DNA of 64,000 nt from Candidatus Rhodoferax odensensis. GTDB lineage: Bacteria; Pseudomonadota; Gammaproteobacteria; Burkholderiales; Burkholderiaceae_C. How positions within the stretch are numbered: position 1 is the first letter of the stretch; every line of letters starts with the position of its first letter. This document shows, piece by piece, positions 17,428 to 25,108 of this stretch. The stretch spans positions 434,001-498,000 of the forward strand of contig JADKDJ010000003.1 of assembly GCA_016718405.1 (NCBI GenBank), written 5' to 3'. A program made the translations under genes and the position numbers. Below the pieces are notes generated by a model. The model was not told the DNA's origin. It saw only the letters and a program-made list of their open reading frames with translations, and did not search any database.

Positions 17428-17701
17428 TTGCTGACAAGTCGACCTTTGGCGATGAGTCGCCCAGCTCTCCTATGGTTGCCTTGCGAAGTATCAAGTCCTC
17501 AATTCGTGTGACGTTTCTCGTCGTCGTCCCATGCAATCGATCAGCCTGTACGAAGCTGCTACTCAGCAACGGGCTGGACGAGTTCAATCCGCTGACAGTT
17601 CGGTGCAATTTGACTACCACACCCGATGTCGTGGCGGCAACCTTGGCAGCCCTTGTTTGCTCAGATGCAATAACTGCGTCGACATTCAGGTATCCGGACA
17701 T
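17381..17701 (-). CDS. Hypothetical protein, islet gene 2
   Basis: Open frame of 106 aa starting MSGYLNVDAVIASEQTRAAK, with Ser/Thr-rich middle and no membrane segment. No family recognised. It follows the TIGR04255-like gene by about 55 bp on the same strand, and its 3' end overlaps the start of islet gene 3 by 47 bp, which supports a three-gene operon. A second ATG 32 bases upstream (MATTIAPSSQP) is out of frame with it by one base change, so the true N-terminus may be longer and broken. Moderately AT-richer composition than the flanks. Confidence 0.5.
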   Translation of the reverse strand: MSGYLNVDAVIASEQTRAAKVAATTSGVVVKLHRTVSGLNSSSPLLSSSFVQADRLHGTTTRNVTRIEDLILRKATIGELGDSSPKVDLSANDRGRSAQATGLARH

Positions 17702-17755
17702 GGTTGCGACGAAGGGGCAATAGTAGTGGCCATCCTGCTGGCACTGATCCTTAAC

Positions 17756-18505
17756 TCACCCATACTGCGGCTCCAAATTGCTGAGCCCGCTCCCACTCAG
17801 ACACTCAAAGAACATTTGCTTATTTGCAGATGGATGTCATCAAGAAGTCGTGGTAAATCAGTCATGAATTGCGGCACATCCGAAACTGCGGCCACTGTCA
17901 GAGTGTCGACATCAAGAACGGCACCCGATCTGGCCTTTTGAGGCGGAATCTGTACAGTAGCATTCGTCATCACTTGAACTGCATGCAAGAACGGCGACCT
18001 GGGGATCTCAACTCTAAGGACGGAATTCTCAGCTTTGACAGCGTGGTTACCGATATGAATATTAATATTGAAATGGCTGAGCGCGCGCGCCATGTCGTCG
18101 TTTGTCTCAAAGAAATCTACGTACTTGATGGAGTAGCGGTCGATTGAACTGATCAACGCAGAGCTGTGAAACACAGCAACTACCTCTTCGATGGCTTTCT
18201 TGAATGCAGCCCACCCCGGATAGGCATCATGCAGCCAACACCAAGTGACCTGTCACCCACCAAATTGCAAATCTCCCCAGATAAGTTTGCTGAGGGGGAA
18301 AAATGAAGATTCGGATCAATTTCGCGAAGTTGCTGAGGCAACTGGGAAATTGGAAGGGATTCGATGTTTGAAACACCGGCCAGCTTCGAAAATAGCAAAC
18401 CGGGAAGCACAGACGATCCGGGTATGTGACTACTGAACCGGATTTCAAAATCACGTCTACCAATGGTTCCTTTGCCAATTTGGCCGGAAGTCTAAGTGCG
18501 GTCAT
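17756..18505 (-). pseudogene. Frameshifted TIGR04255-family protein (islet gene 1)
   Basis: TIGR04255 is a sporadically distributed family of unknown function, about 250 aa. Reading the minus strand from ATG 18505 gives ...LAKEPLVDVI, then after a lost T in a T-run near 18449 FEIRFSSHIPGSSVLPGL, SQLPQQLREIDPNLHF and GEICNLVGDRSLGVGC. A further shift near 18232 gives DAYPGWAAFKKAIEEV, ISSIDRYSIKYVDFFE and GAVLDVDTLT. A third near 17828 gives KQMFFECLSGSGL and a stop at 17756. The order of these blocks (PLVEVxFExRF, YPGW, IxRxxLRYxD, LDxD) fits the family. At least three frameshifts, so either a pseudogene or a poorly sequenced gene. Family call is from memory of its consensus. Confidence 0.65.
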
Positions 18506-18864
18506 GACGGCTTAAGTTGCGGTTTGCACAGAACCATGTTGAGCTTGGGAGGTTTCGGAAGGCCAAGGAAATCACGGCTGACCATGCATTTCCCGTGCAC
18601 CTTGACTTTACCACTGTGCGAGTGCGGCGGTTAGCACCTTCGGACTACGACTGGGTAGCGCGAAGGCGGTAAGCTGACCTATGTCCGCAAGCGGCCGTCA
18701 GTGCAACATTGGTGGATGAATCAGGATAACCACTGTGCGGTACGGTGAAGGAACGCACCGCCCACTCACTCGCTGAATGGGTGAGAGCCCTCTCGGGAGT
18801 GGCGCTTGCCCCGCTCCTTTCTCTGATCGGTTGCACGCTTGGCAGTAACTGCAGCCACTTGAGT
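18506..18864. other. Gap upstream of the islet operon, no gene seen
   Basis: About 360 bases between the start of the TIGR04255-like pseudogene and the right copy of the hoxA/hoxJ repeat. No coding region is convincing on either strand. It contains short imperfect palindromes such as CACTCACTCGCTGAATGGGTGAG near 18763-18785, and would hold the promoter of the islet operon if that is still transcribed. I could not identify recombinase sites. Confidence 0.5.
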
Positions 18865-19007
18865 CGCGTCGCTGAGGAATTGGGCCTTACGCGCAGGGCT
18901 GCGTATGAAGTTGGTGCGATTGGGGTTGGGGTAGGCCAGCATCAAGGTGGGATCACCGGCAGCGTCAGCACGAACTCCGCTCCACCCTGCGGCAGGTTGG
19001 CCGCGCT
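18865..19007. repeat. Direct repeat, right copy: degenerate hoxA 3' end plus hoxJ 3' end
   Basis: Partner of 16648-16792. Here the hoxA tail is a broken relic: RVAEELGLTR is readable, then a 2-nt loss puts the rest out of frame, although the following DNA (GGTGCGATTGGGGTTGGGGT) is identical to the left copy. The hoxJ side is the intact end of the real hoxJ gene. Left copy keeps hoxA, right copy keeps hoxJ, as expected if an element carrying its own junction copy integrated between the two convergent genes. Confidence 0.9.
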
Positions 19008-20291
19008 GAGTTTTCCGCCGTGTTGTTCAACGATGCCGTAGCTGATGGACAGGCCCAGCCCGGTGCCCTTGCCCACGCGCTTGGTGGTGAAAAATGGGTC
19101 GAACACGCGGGATAAATGTTCGGGCGCAATGCCGGGGCCGTTGTCGGCGAATCGCAGTTGCACGCTACTGCCGCTCACGGTCATCTCTATCCGCAGCTCC
19201 GGCGTGCGGGTGTCGTCGGAGCCAGCGGCGTCGTAGGCGTTCTGGATCAAGTTCATCATCACCTGCAGCAACTGGCCGGCGTTGCCCGACACCTGGCAAT
19301 CCGGGCCGCGCGTCCAGTGCACTTCGAAGCGCGGCGCGGTGCCTTTCTTGACCCACAGAATGGCGCGCTCCACGACCTCGCTGATTTCCACCGGGGCGAT
19401 CTCTTCGTGCACGGCGGTGGAAAAGCGCTTGAGGCCGTTGACGATATCCGCCGTGCGCTGCGCGCCTTCCAGCGTGCCCTCTAACAAGGACGGGAGGTCT
19501 TTGAGCAGGTGGTCGATGCGCAACTCGGCGCGCTGTGCCTGCACGTCGCTCGGCAGCTCCAGGCGGTGCAGCGCGGCCAGGTAGCTGTCCAGGCGTGTGC
19601 CGTAGCGCTGCAGTACATGCACATTGCCCAGCACAAAGCTGATCGGGTTGTTCAGCTCATGCGCCACACCCGCCACCAGGCGTCCCAGCGAGGCCATTTT
19701 TTCGGAGTGCATCAATTGCTGTTGGGCGCGCTTGAGCGCCTCGTGCGCCTCGCGCAACTGGTGGTAGGCGCGCTTGAGTTCACCTAAGGGACGCCCCACC
19801 AACACCCGGCCGACCAGCCGCCCATCGCTGTTGCGGCGGGGCGTGCAGTTCAGGTCCACCGGTACCACCTGGCCGCGCGCATCACGCAGGTTCACTTCCA
19901 GCACGGCGCCTTCGCGCGGCGTCTGCTGTTCGGTCGATTGGCGCCAGTGGGCAACGCTGGCCGCATCGGCCAGCAGCTCAACCACCGGCGTGCCGCGCAG
20001 CGACTGCTCGGTGCGCCCCACCAGCTCGCACAAGGCAGCGTTGGTTTCTTCAATCAGCCCATCTTGGTTGCAGGCAATCAGCACGTCGCTCATGGCCGAG
20101 AGCAAGCTGAAGATGAACTGTTGTGATTGTTCCAACTGGGCGTTCTTTTCCTCTAGCTCCACCTCGTCGGCGACCAGCTTGGAGTAGACCTCGTCCATCT
20201 TGTGAATCACATCCAGCCAGGTGGCCTCGTCCACGCCTTCAAGCTCTTCGGAGGGCAGGTGTTGCAGGGGTGACGGACGCGGTAAGGGCAT
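18942..20291 (-). CDS. hoxJ: HoxJ, H2-signalling sensor histidine kinase
   Basis: Soluble PAS-containing kinase that receives the H2 signal from the regulatory hydrogenase and controls HoxA. 449 aa from ATG 20291, 13 bp after the hoxC stop; a longer frame would run into hoxC. Layout: N-terminal region, PAS domain about 60-165 (DVLIACNQDGLIEETNAALC), coiled helix about 170-195, H-box SLGRLVAGVAHELNNP with His211, and HATPase domain with NLIQNAYDA, DNGPGI and GTGLGLSIS. No membrane segment, as in HoxJ/HupT. Encoded in the order hoxB-hoxC-hoxJ on the minus strand, converging on hoxA. Confidence 0.93.
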   Translation of the reverse strand: MPLPRPSPLQHLPSEELEGVDEATWLDVIHKMDEVYSKLVADEVELEEKNAQLEQSQQFIFSLLSAMSDVLIACNQDGLIEETNAALCELVGRTEQSLRGTPVVELLADAASVAHWRQSTEQQTPREGAVLEVNLRDARGQVVPVDLNCTPRRNSDGRLVGRVLVGRPLGELKRAYHQLREAHEALKRAQQQLMHSEKMASLGRLVAGVAHELNNPISFVLGNVHVLQRYGTRLDSYLAALHRLELPSDVQAQRAELRIDHLLKDLPSLLEGTLEGAQRTADIVNGLKRFSTAVHEEIAPVEISEVVERAILWVKKGTAPRFEVHWTRGPDCQVSGNAGQLLQVMMNLIQNAYDAAGSDDTRTPELRIEMTVSGSSVQLRFADNGPGIAPEHLSRVFDPFFTTKRVGKGTGLGLSISYGIVEQHGGKLSAANLPQGGAEFVLTLPVIPP

Positions 20292-20304
20292 GGCTTGATT
20301 GAAT

Positions 20305-21795
20305 TCAATGCACCGTGCAGACCATGCACGGATCAAATGAACGCACGATGTGTTGCACCGCCACGCTGGTGCCAGGATCATCGGCCGTGGCCGCGTCCAG
20401 TGGGGCGTTCACCAGCGCCATCTCTAACGCGCCCGGCGTGCCTGCAGCGTCGCGCGGGGAGAAGTTCCAACTGGTGGGCGCGACGATCTGGTAGTGGGCG
20501 ATACGACCGTTCTCGATGCGCAGCCAATGGCCCAGGGCGCCGCGCGCGGCCTCCGACAAACCCGAGCCTTGCGCATGCGTCGGCATTGCCTGCAACTGAT
20601 GGTAGGGCTCGTTGGGCTGCAGTGCCATCAGCCAGTGTTCCATCATGGGCAGAATGCGCGCCAGCTCCACCAGCCGCGCCAGTACGCGGGTCAACACGGT
20701 GCCGCCGAGCAGCGCGCAGGCGTCGCGGATCAACGGCTGGCCATCGACCAATTGGCGTGCGATGGCGCCGGTCTCCACCACCTGACCGCCCAGCCGGGGT
20801 GCTTTGTTCCAGGTGTAGGCGCCGGCCTTGTCGGGGTCGGGTTGGGTCAGGCCATGGGTGGGGTGCAGGGGCTGTGCGCCCTCCGTCTGGGCGTACCAGG
20901 CGTGGCTCAGGTCCTCGCTGATCCGCGAGGCATCGAGCGCCAGGCGCTGCTGCGCGCCAGCGTCCCACACGCCTTGCGCCAGCGCGTGACCGCCATCGGG
21001 TTTGGCGTAGGCGCCATAGCTCAGGTACCGACCCGGACCAGTGCCCAGTGTGGCCAGACCGCTTTGGTCGGCGATGTCCAGGAACAGCGCCAGGTCGCTG
21101 CCCGCTGCGCGTGCACGCCAGGTTTGCAACTGTTCCAGTGTCCGCAGCGCCGCCACGTCTTCAAGCGCGGTGCCAAACAGGGTCTGCTCCAGAAAAGCGC
21201 GCATTTCGCGCAGGCGCGCCAGCAAACGCACGCGCTCGGTGGAGCCGATGGCCAGCGAGCTCCCGCCCGGCAGAATCGCGCCGGTATGCGGCCACTTGCC
21301 GCCCAATGCGCCCATCAGCTCCAGCCAGCGTGCGCGCGCCGCCAGCGCCGCGCGATTGTGCAGGCCGCTGGCGGGGCCGCCGCCCACCACGGCGGCAAAG
21401 CGCCGCTCGGCCTCGCCAAACCAACTGCGCCGGGCATACACCTCGCGCGTGAAGTCGGGCATGAAGAACACATAGAAGTGCGTCAGGTGGTCGGCCAGGT
21501 TCTCGCAGGCCAGCATCAGGTTGGTGGCGTGCACCCCGTTGGGCGGCACTAGCACGCCCGAGGCATCGGCTAGCGCCTTGGCGGCCGCCACCGATTGCGA
21601 CACCGAGCAAATGCCGCAGATGCGCGGCGCGATGGTCATCGCGTCCATCGGGTCGCGGCCCTGCAGCACCACCTCGAAGCCGCGGTACATCGGCGCCTTG
21701 ACGCGGGCCTCGGTCACGCGGCCATCGGCCACCTCAAGCTGCACTTCGAGGTCACCTTCGACGCGGTTGAAGGGGCCGAGGATCAGGCGGGTCAT
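20305..21795 (-). CDS. hoxC: Regulatory (H2-sensing) hydrogenase large subunit
   Basis: Large subunit of the cytoplasmic H2 sensor (HoxC/HupV). 496 aa with RICGICSVSQ (Cys60, Cys63) and a C-terminus that stops exactly at DPCMVCTVH. Catalytic large subunits carry a cleavable peptide after this His; regulatory hydrogenases do not, so this residue-level feature fixes the class. The protein would not need a HybD-type protease. It overlaps nothing and sits 24 bp downstream of hoxB. Confidence 0.96.
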   Translation of the reverse strand: MTRLILGPFNRVEGDLEVQLEVADGRVTEARVKAPMYRGFEVVLQGRDPMDAMTIAPRICGICSVSQSVAAAKALADASGVLVPPNGVHATNLMLACENLADHLTHFYVFFMPDFTREVYARRSWFGEAERRFAAVVGGGPASGLHNRAALAARARWLELMGALGGKWPHTGAILPGGSSLAIGSTERVRLLARLREMRAFLEQTLFGTALEDVAALRTLEQLQTWRARAAGSDLALFLDIADQSGLATLGTGPGRYLSYGAYAKPDGGHALAQGVWDAGAQQRLALDASRISEDLSHAWYAQTEGAQPLHPTHGLTQPDPDKAGAYTWNKAPRLGGQVVETGAIARQLVDGQPLIRDACALLGGTVLTRVLARLVELARILPMMEHWLMALQPNEPYHQLQAMPTHAQGSGLSEAARGALGHWLRIENGRIAHYQIVAPTSWNFSPRDAAGTPGALEMALVNAPLDAATADDPGTSVAVQHIVRSFDPCMVCTVH

Positions 21796-21819
21796 GGCAT
21801 GGGGAGCGTAACGAGGTGC

Positions 21820-22821
21820 TTAGCGCAGGCCGGTCTTGCGTGGCACCGGCGGCAGCACCACATGGTCACTGTGGGCGTTTTGTTTGACGCGCTTGGGCGT
21901 GGCGCTTTTGGACAGCGAGGCCAGCGCCACGAACCAGGCCTTGGGCATGTCGGTGGGCAGGCCGGTGGGGATGCCTGCCACCTTGGGCGTTTGGTGGAAG
22001 GGGTGGCCGGGGTGCTGAAAACCCGGCTCGGTGCAACTGATGCAGGCATAACCACCGCGCGTGCACGAGCCGTAGCCGTTCCACAACCGCGTGTTGCAGT
22101 CGGCGTGCGCCTGCGTGCCTTTGCAGCCCATGTTTTCCATGGTGCAGCCCAGATCGGACGGCTTGGCGGCGCTGGCCTTGTACTCGTAATACTCGTTGCG
22201 GGTGCAGCCGTGGTGCACCAGTTGGTCGGCATAAAAGCGTGGCCGGCTCAAGGGGTCCAAGTCAGCCTGCGTTAATAGGCCCGCAGCCAGCGCCATCAGG
22301 CTGTCGGTCACCCAGCCGGGGTGCGTCGGACAGCCGGCGACATTGATGACGGGCAGGCCACCCCGTGCGCGAAAGTGGGCACCCAGCAGGCCGCCCTTGT
22401 GTTCGTCTTCATACTGCAGGCCGCAGGCCTCGGTCGGGTTGAAGCCCGAGGCCGTGATGCCGCCCCACGCGGCGCAACTGCCCACCGCCACCACATGCCG
22501 CGCCACGCCCGCGAGCTGGCGCACCCAGTCGATCATCGCCACCTCGGTGCCGGCCAGCACGTGAAAGCGGCCACTGCCATGCGGCCCGCGCAACATGGCG
22601 CCCTCCACGCACAGCGCATCGAGCCGCACGCGGCCGTACAGACAGTCTTGCAGCAAGCCAATGTGGTCCTCGCCACCCTTGAGCGACAAGGCCGGATGCC
22701 CCAGCAGGTTGATGCCATTGCCGCGCAGCAGGCCGGGCAGGTCCGGCGTGTCGGCGCACAACAGCGACATGCTGCAGCCCCCGCAACCGCCAGATTGCAG
22801 CCACAACACGTTGAAAGTCAT
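21820..22821 (-). CDS. hoxB: Regulatory (H2-sensing) hydrogenase small subunit
   Basis: Small subunit of the H2 sensor (HoxB/HupU). 333 aa starting MTFNVLWLQSGGCGGCS, i.e. it begins straight at the proximal-cluster motif (Cys13, Cys16) with no Tat leader and no C-terminal membrane anchor, as expected for a cytoplasmic sensor. GSCAAWGGI, GCPTHPGWV, GCTRNEYYEY, LGCTMENMGC and GYACISCTEPGFQ give the other cluster ligands. First gene of hoxBCJ; the 135 bp upstream of it to the next gene show no obvious sigma-54 site to me. Confidence 0.96.
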   Translation of the reverse strand: MTFNVLWLQSGGCGGCSMSLLCADTPDLPGLLRGNGINLLGHPALSLKGGEDHIGLLQDCLYGRVRLDALCVEGAMLRGPHGSGRFHVLAGTEVAMIDWVRQLAGVARHVVAVGSCAAWGGITASGFNPTEACGLQYEDEHKGGLLGAHFRARGGLPVINVAGCPTHPGWVTDSLMALAAGLLTQADLDPLSRPRFYADQLVHHGCTRNEYYEYKASAAKPSDLGCTMENMGCKGTQAHADCNTRLWNGYGSCTRGGYACISCTEPGFQHPGHPFHQTPKVAGIPTGLPTDMPKAWFVALASLSKSATPKRVKQNAHSDHVVLPPVPRKTGLR

Positions 22822-22956
22822 GATGATTTCGCGTTCATGGAGGGTGGTAGGCCGGTGTTGGGGAGTCTATACCGGGACTGCAGCAGGGGCCAGCGGCGCG
22901 AAAGTCTATGCCTTGGAATTGGTGACTCGACCATCCCATGCCGCCACAGCACGGCG

Positions 22957-23736
22957 CTACTTGTCGGAAGCCGACGCGCACCGCACCGCAAAGTCAACAT
23001 GGTAGTGCTCATCATGGCGCACCCAAGGGCGACCCTTCATGAACGGCAGATTCTGTTGCAGATACGGGCCGCGTGGGGTGGCGAAGAGGCGCCGCAGATA
23101 GGCGGCGTCAAAAATGACCAAGGCGATGCCAATGCCCTGCGCCTTGGCCGCTACGTGTAACTGGTACAGGTGCTCGGCCATGGCGGGGAAGTCGATTCGG
23201 TACTCGCCATAGCGGCCGTCCTGGTCGAACTCAAGGTCATAGCCCAACCGATTGGTGACGTCGGTGGGCACGGCGACCGACTGGCCCTGCGCGTTGCGCA
23301 CCGGCACAAAGAAGTCCACTGACAAGCCGTTCTGGTGGGTGCGGTGCGGGCGAAAACGACCGCCTGATGGCCAACCGGTTTCGCCGTAGACGTAGCGAAG
23401 GGTGGGGTCGATTCTCTCGACGGCGGCGTAGGCGGCGACGATGGTTTGCGCCACTTTCGAATGCACATGCGTGCGACCGGCGGTAGCACCCAGCGTGCTG
23501 TAGCCAGTGAAGTTGGGTCCGCTGCCGGGCAGCTTGACGCTGCCGTCGATGCGGCCATGGCTGACGGTACCGTAACACCGGCTCTCCGGGGTGGTGGCCT
23601 GGGCGGGCAGGACGCTCCCGCAAGACAGTACCCCGGTCAGCGCAAACCGCACCGCTTGTCGGCTGACAATCGCGGCGCGGCTGCGAGGCCACAATGACCA
23701 CGCCGCCTCGTGTGGCGGTTGGTCAGTGTCGCTCAT
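22957..23736 (-). CDS. MepA-like penicillin-insensitive murein endopeptidase
   Basis: Probable zinc peptidase (family M74) that cuts peptidoglycan cross-links. 259 aa; a hydrophobic stretch around residues 29-47 (FALTGVLSCGSVLPAQA) looks like a signal peptide after an unusually long Arg-containing N-terminus, which may mean a later start. Zinc motifs: HRTHQNGLSVDF (about residues 131-142) and RHDEHYHVDF near the C-terminus, equivalent to the His-x6-Asp and His-x-His ligands of MepA. Its ATG overlaps the stop of the upstream helix-hairpin-helix gene by 4 bp. Confidence 0.8.
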   Translation of the reverse strand: MSDTDQPPHEAAWSLWPRSRAAIVSRQAVRFALTGVLSCGSVLPAQATTPESRCYGTVSHGRIDGSVKLPGSGPNFTGYSTLGATAGRTHVHSKVAQTIVAAYAAVERIDPTLRYVYGETGWPSGGRFRPHRTHQNGLSVDFFVPVRNAQGQSVAVPTDVTNRLGYDLEFDQDGRYGEYRIDFPAMAEHLYQLHVAAKAQGIGIALVIFDAAYLRRLFATPRGPYLQQNLPFMKGRPWVRHDEHYHVDFAVRCASASDK

Positions 23737-24026
23737 GGTTGAACGCCTGGCATGCGCTTGCGCTCAGCCGTGTAGTCCCACCAGGCCCTCGGGGCTTCTC
23801 CATCCATGAAGCGCGCGATGGAGATGAACACGTCGAGCACGCAGGGGTCTTGCCGCACGCCGCTGGCACGGCACAGGTTCTCAAAGAGTACCCGCGGGTT
23901 CTGGCCAACGAGCTGATCGGGTTTGTGGATACCGATCAGCTTGAGATCGGCCGCCGTGGCGGGTCCGACGTTGGGCAGATCGGTCAGGCGATGTAATCGG
24001 TCGCGACGGACTCTGGCTGGATTCAT
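23733..24026 (-). CDS. Helix-hairpin-helix (Cdd1-like, 'pathogenicity locus') protein
   Basis: 97-aa protein with a helix-hairpin-helix motif LTDLPNVGPATAADLKLIGI (residues 14-33), then DPCVLDVFISIARF and WWDYTAERK, matching the small Cdd1 family. The motif suggests DNA binding but no reaction is known to me. It is coupled to the downstream murein endopeptidase by a 4-bp ATGA overlap. Confidence 0.8.
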   Translation of the reverse strand: MNPARVRRDRLHRLTDLPNVGPATAADLKLIGIHKPDQLVGQNPRVLFENLCRASGVRQDPCVLDVFISIARFMDGEAPRAWWDYTAERKRMPGVQP

Positions 24027-24073
24027 GATCTTGGCTCTTATTGCTGATGTGAGCGTCTACAGGCACGCAGTGG

Positions 24074-24583
24074 CTAATGCGACGGCCCGACGCTCTTGCG
24101 GTAGAACACCACGCGCATGGACTCGCTAAAGCCCAAGGCAGTGTGCATGGCTTGGCTCTGCGTGTTGTCCAGCCGCGCATCGGACGCGAATTCGGCGCAA
24201 CCCGAGTCAGCGGCCCATCGCTCAGCCTGGGCGACCAAGGCACGCGCGACGCCTTGGCGTCGCGCTGCGGGCACCACGTAGATGCCCTCCAAGTAGGCCA
24301 CCGGAGATGATCGGGTGCCGTTGACGTGGTCATGCCGCAGCGAGACCTCGACAAAACCAACGGCCTGTGCGGTGGCGTCATAGTGAATGAACTGTGCGTA
24401 ACGCTGCGGCGCCGCCAGGAAGGCCGCCATCTCGCTGACGTGCTGCGCCCTGGGGCAGTGGGGCCAGAGCTGTGCGCGCAGTTCGAGCCAACCTGCTTGG
24501 TCGATGGATTGGCAGGGGGTGGGTGGGGCCATGGGATCTGATGGGGCGCTGATTGCGGCATCACGCGCGGCGATATGGCGCAT
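24074..24583 (-). CDS. GNAT acetyltransferase resembling aminoglycoside 6'-N-acetyltransferases
   Basis: 169 aa. Past a ~25-residue extension it reads like AAC(6')-type enzymes: W-LELRAQLWP near residue 32, HVSEMAAFL, VGFVEVSLRHDHVNGT, then the GNAT core VAYLEGIYVVPAARRQGVARALV with the acetyl-CoA loop R-x-x-G-V-A, and C-terminal HTALGFSESMRVVFYRK. Chromosomal members of this family exist in many proteobacteria and are often silent, so resistance cannot be assumed. An internal ATG at about residue 18 is another possible start. Confidence 0.75.
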   Translation of the reverse strand: MRHIAARDAAISAPSDPMAPPTPCQSIDQAGWLELRAQLWPHCPRAQHVSEMAAFLAAPQRYAQFIHYDATAQAVGFVEVSLRHDHVNGTRSSPVAYLEGIYVVPAARRQGVARALVAQAERWAADSGCAEFASDARLDNTQSQAMHTALGFSESMRVVFYRKSVGPSH

Positions 24584-24721
24584 GGCAAGTTGAATAAAGC
24601 AGGATCAGCATGGTTGCAAAGACTGGCTTGTACAGGCGCTTGCGGGCCGTTTCAGGCCCGACAGGCCCGTTGATTGGACCTGTCACAGGGTTGTGCGGCG
24701 GCGTGCGCATTGACCCTCATC

Positions 24722-25063
24722 CTACGAGAAGAACGGAAAGCAACACCCTGCGCAATTCAGACCAACCATGGTTCGTTGCTGAGCCGGGTAGCTTGGAAAC
24801 AGCGGGCAGGGCTCGGGTGCAGGCATCTCCATCTTGTCGGGTTTCTGTTTGGCGAGTGCACGGGCAGAGGCGGTACAGAATCTGAAGCGGCGCCTAAGCA
24901 AGGCCAGGCCGGTGAACAGGCCATGACGGCGGATGGCGCGCTGGGCAAAGGTTGAGCAGGATTCACGTCCAGTCTTGGCGCGGTGCGCGCAGCAGTACCC
25001 CTTGTGCGGGGAAACGTAGCGCTGGTATGCGCCAATGGAAGCGACAGCCAGTTCTTGAATCAT
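24722..25063 (-). CDS. yidD: YidD-family membrane protein insertion efficiency factor
   Basis: 113 aa. Core GAYQRYVSPHKGYCCAHRAKTG (residues 11-32), then ESCSTFAQRAIRRHGLFTGL and a Cys downstream correspond to the YQ-x-SP-x-K-G-x-CR/SCS-x-x-A-x-AI-x-x-HG pattern of the short YidD family, here of the SPHKGY subtype found away from rnpA/yidC. YidD associates with the inner membrane and helps YidC. The C-terminal 45 residues are unusual. Lies 45 bp downstream of hupK. Confidence 0.75.
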   Translation of the reverse strand: MIQELAVASIGAYQRYVSPHKGYCCAHRAKTGRESCSTFAQRAIRRHGLFTGLALLRRRFRFCTASARALAKQKPDKMEMPAPEPCPLFPSYPAQQRTMVGLNCAGCCFPFFS

Positions 25064-25108
25064 GTGGGAGCCCGGTGGATGACCAGTAGGGACTGTGATT
25101 CTGACCCG

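Noticed and set aside
18700..18864. Possible group II intron 3' part (hairpins with GTGCGGTACGG-type sequence)
   Set aside because: Domain V consensus could not be matched and no intron-encoded reverse transcriptase is present.
20494..21552. 352-aa open frame on the plus strand
   Set aside because: Antisense to hoxC, Gln/Ala/Gly-rich, no motif.
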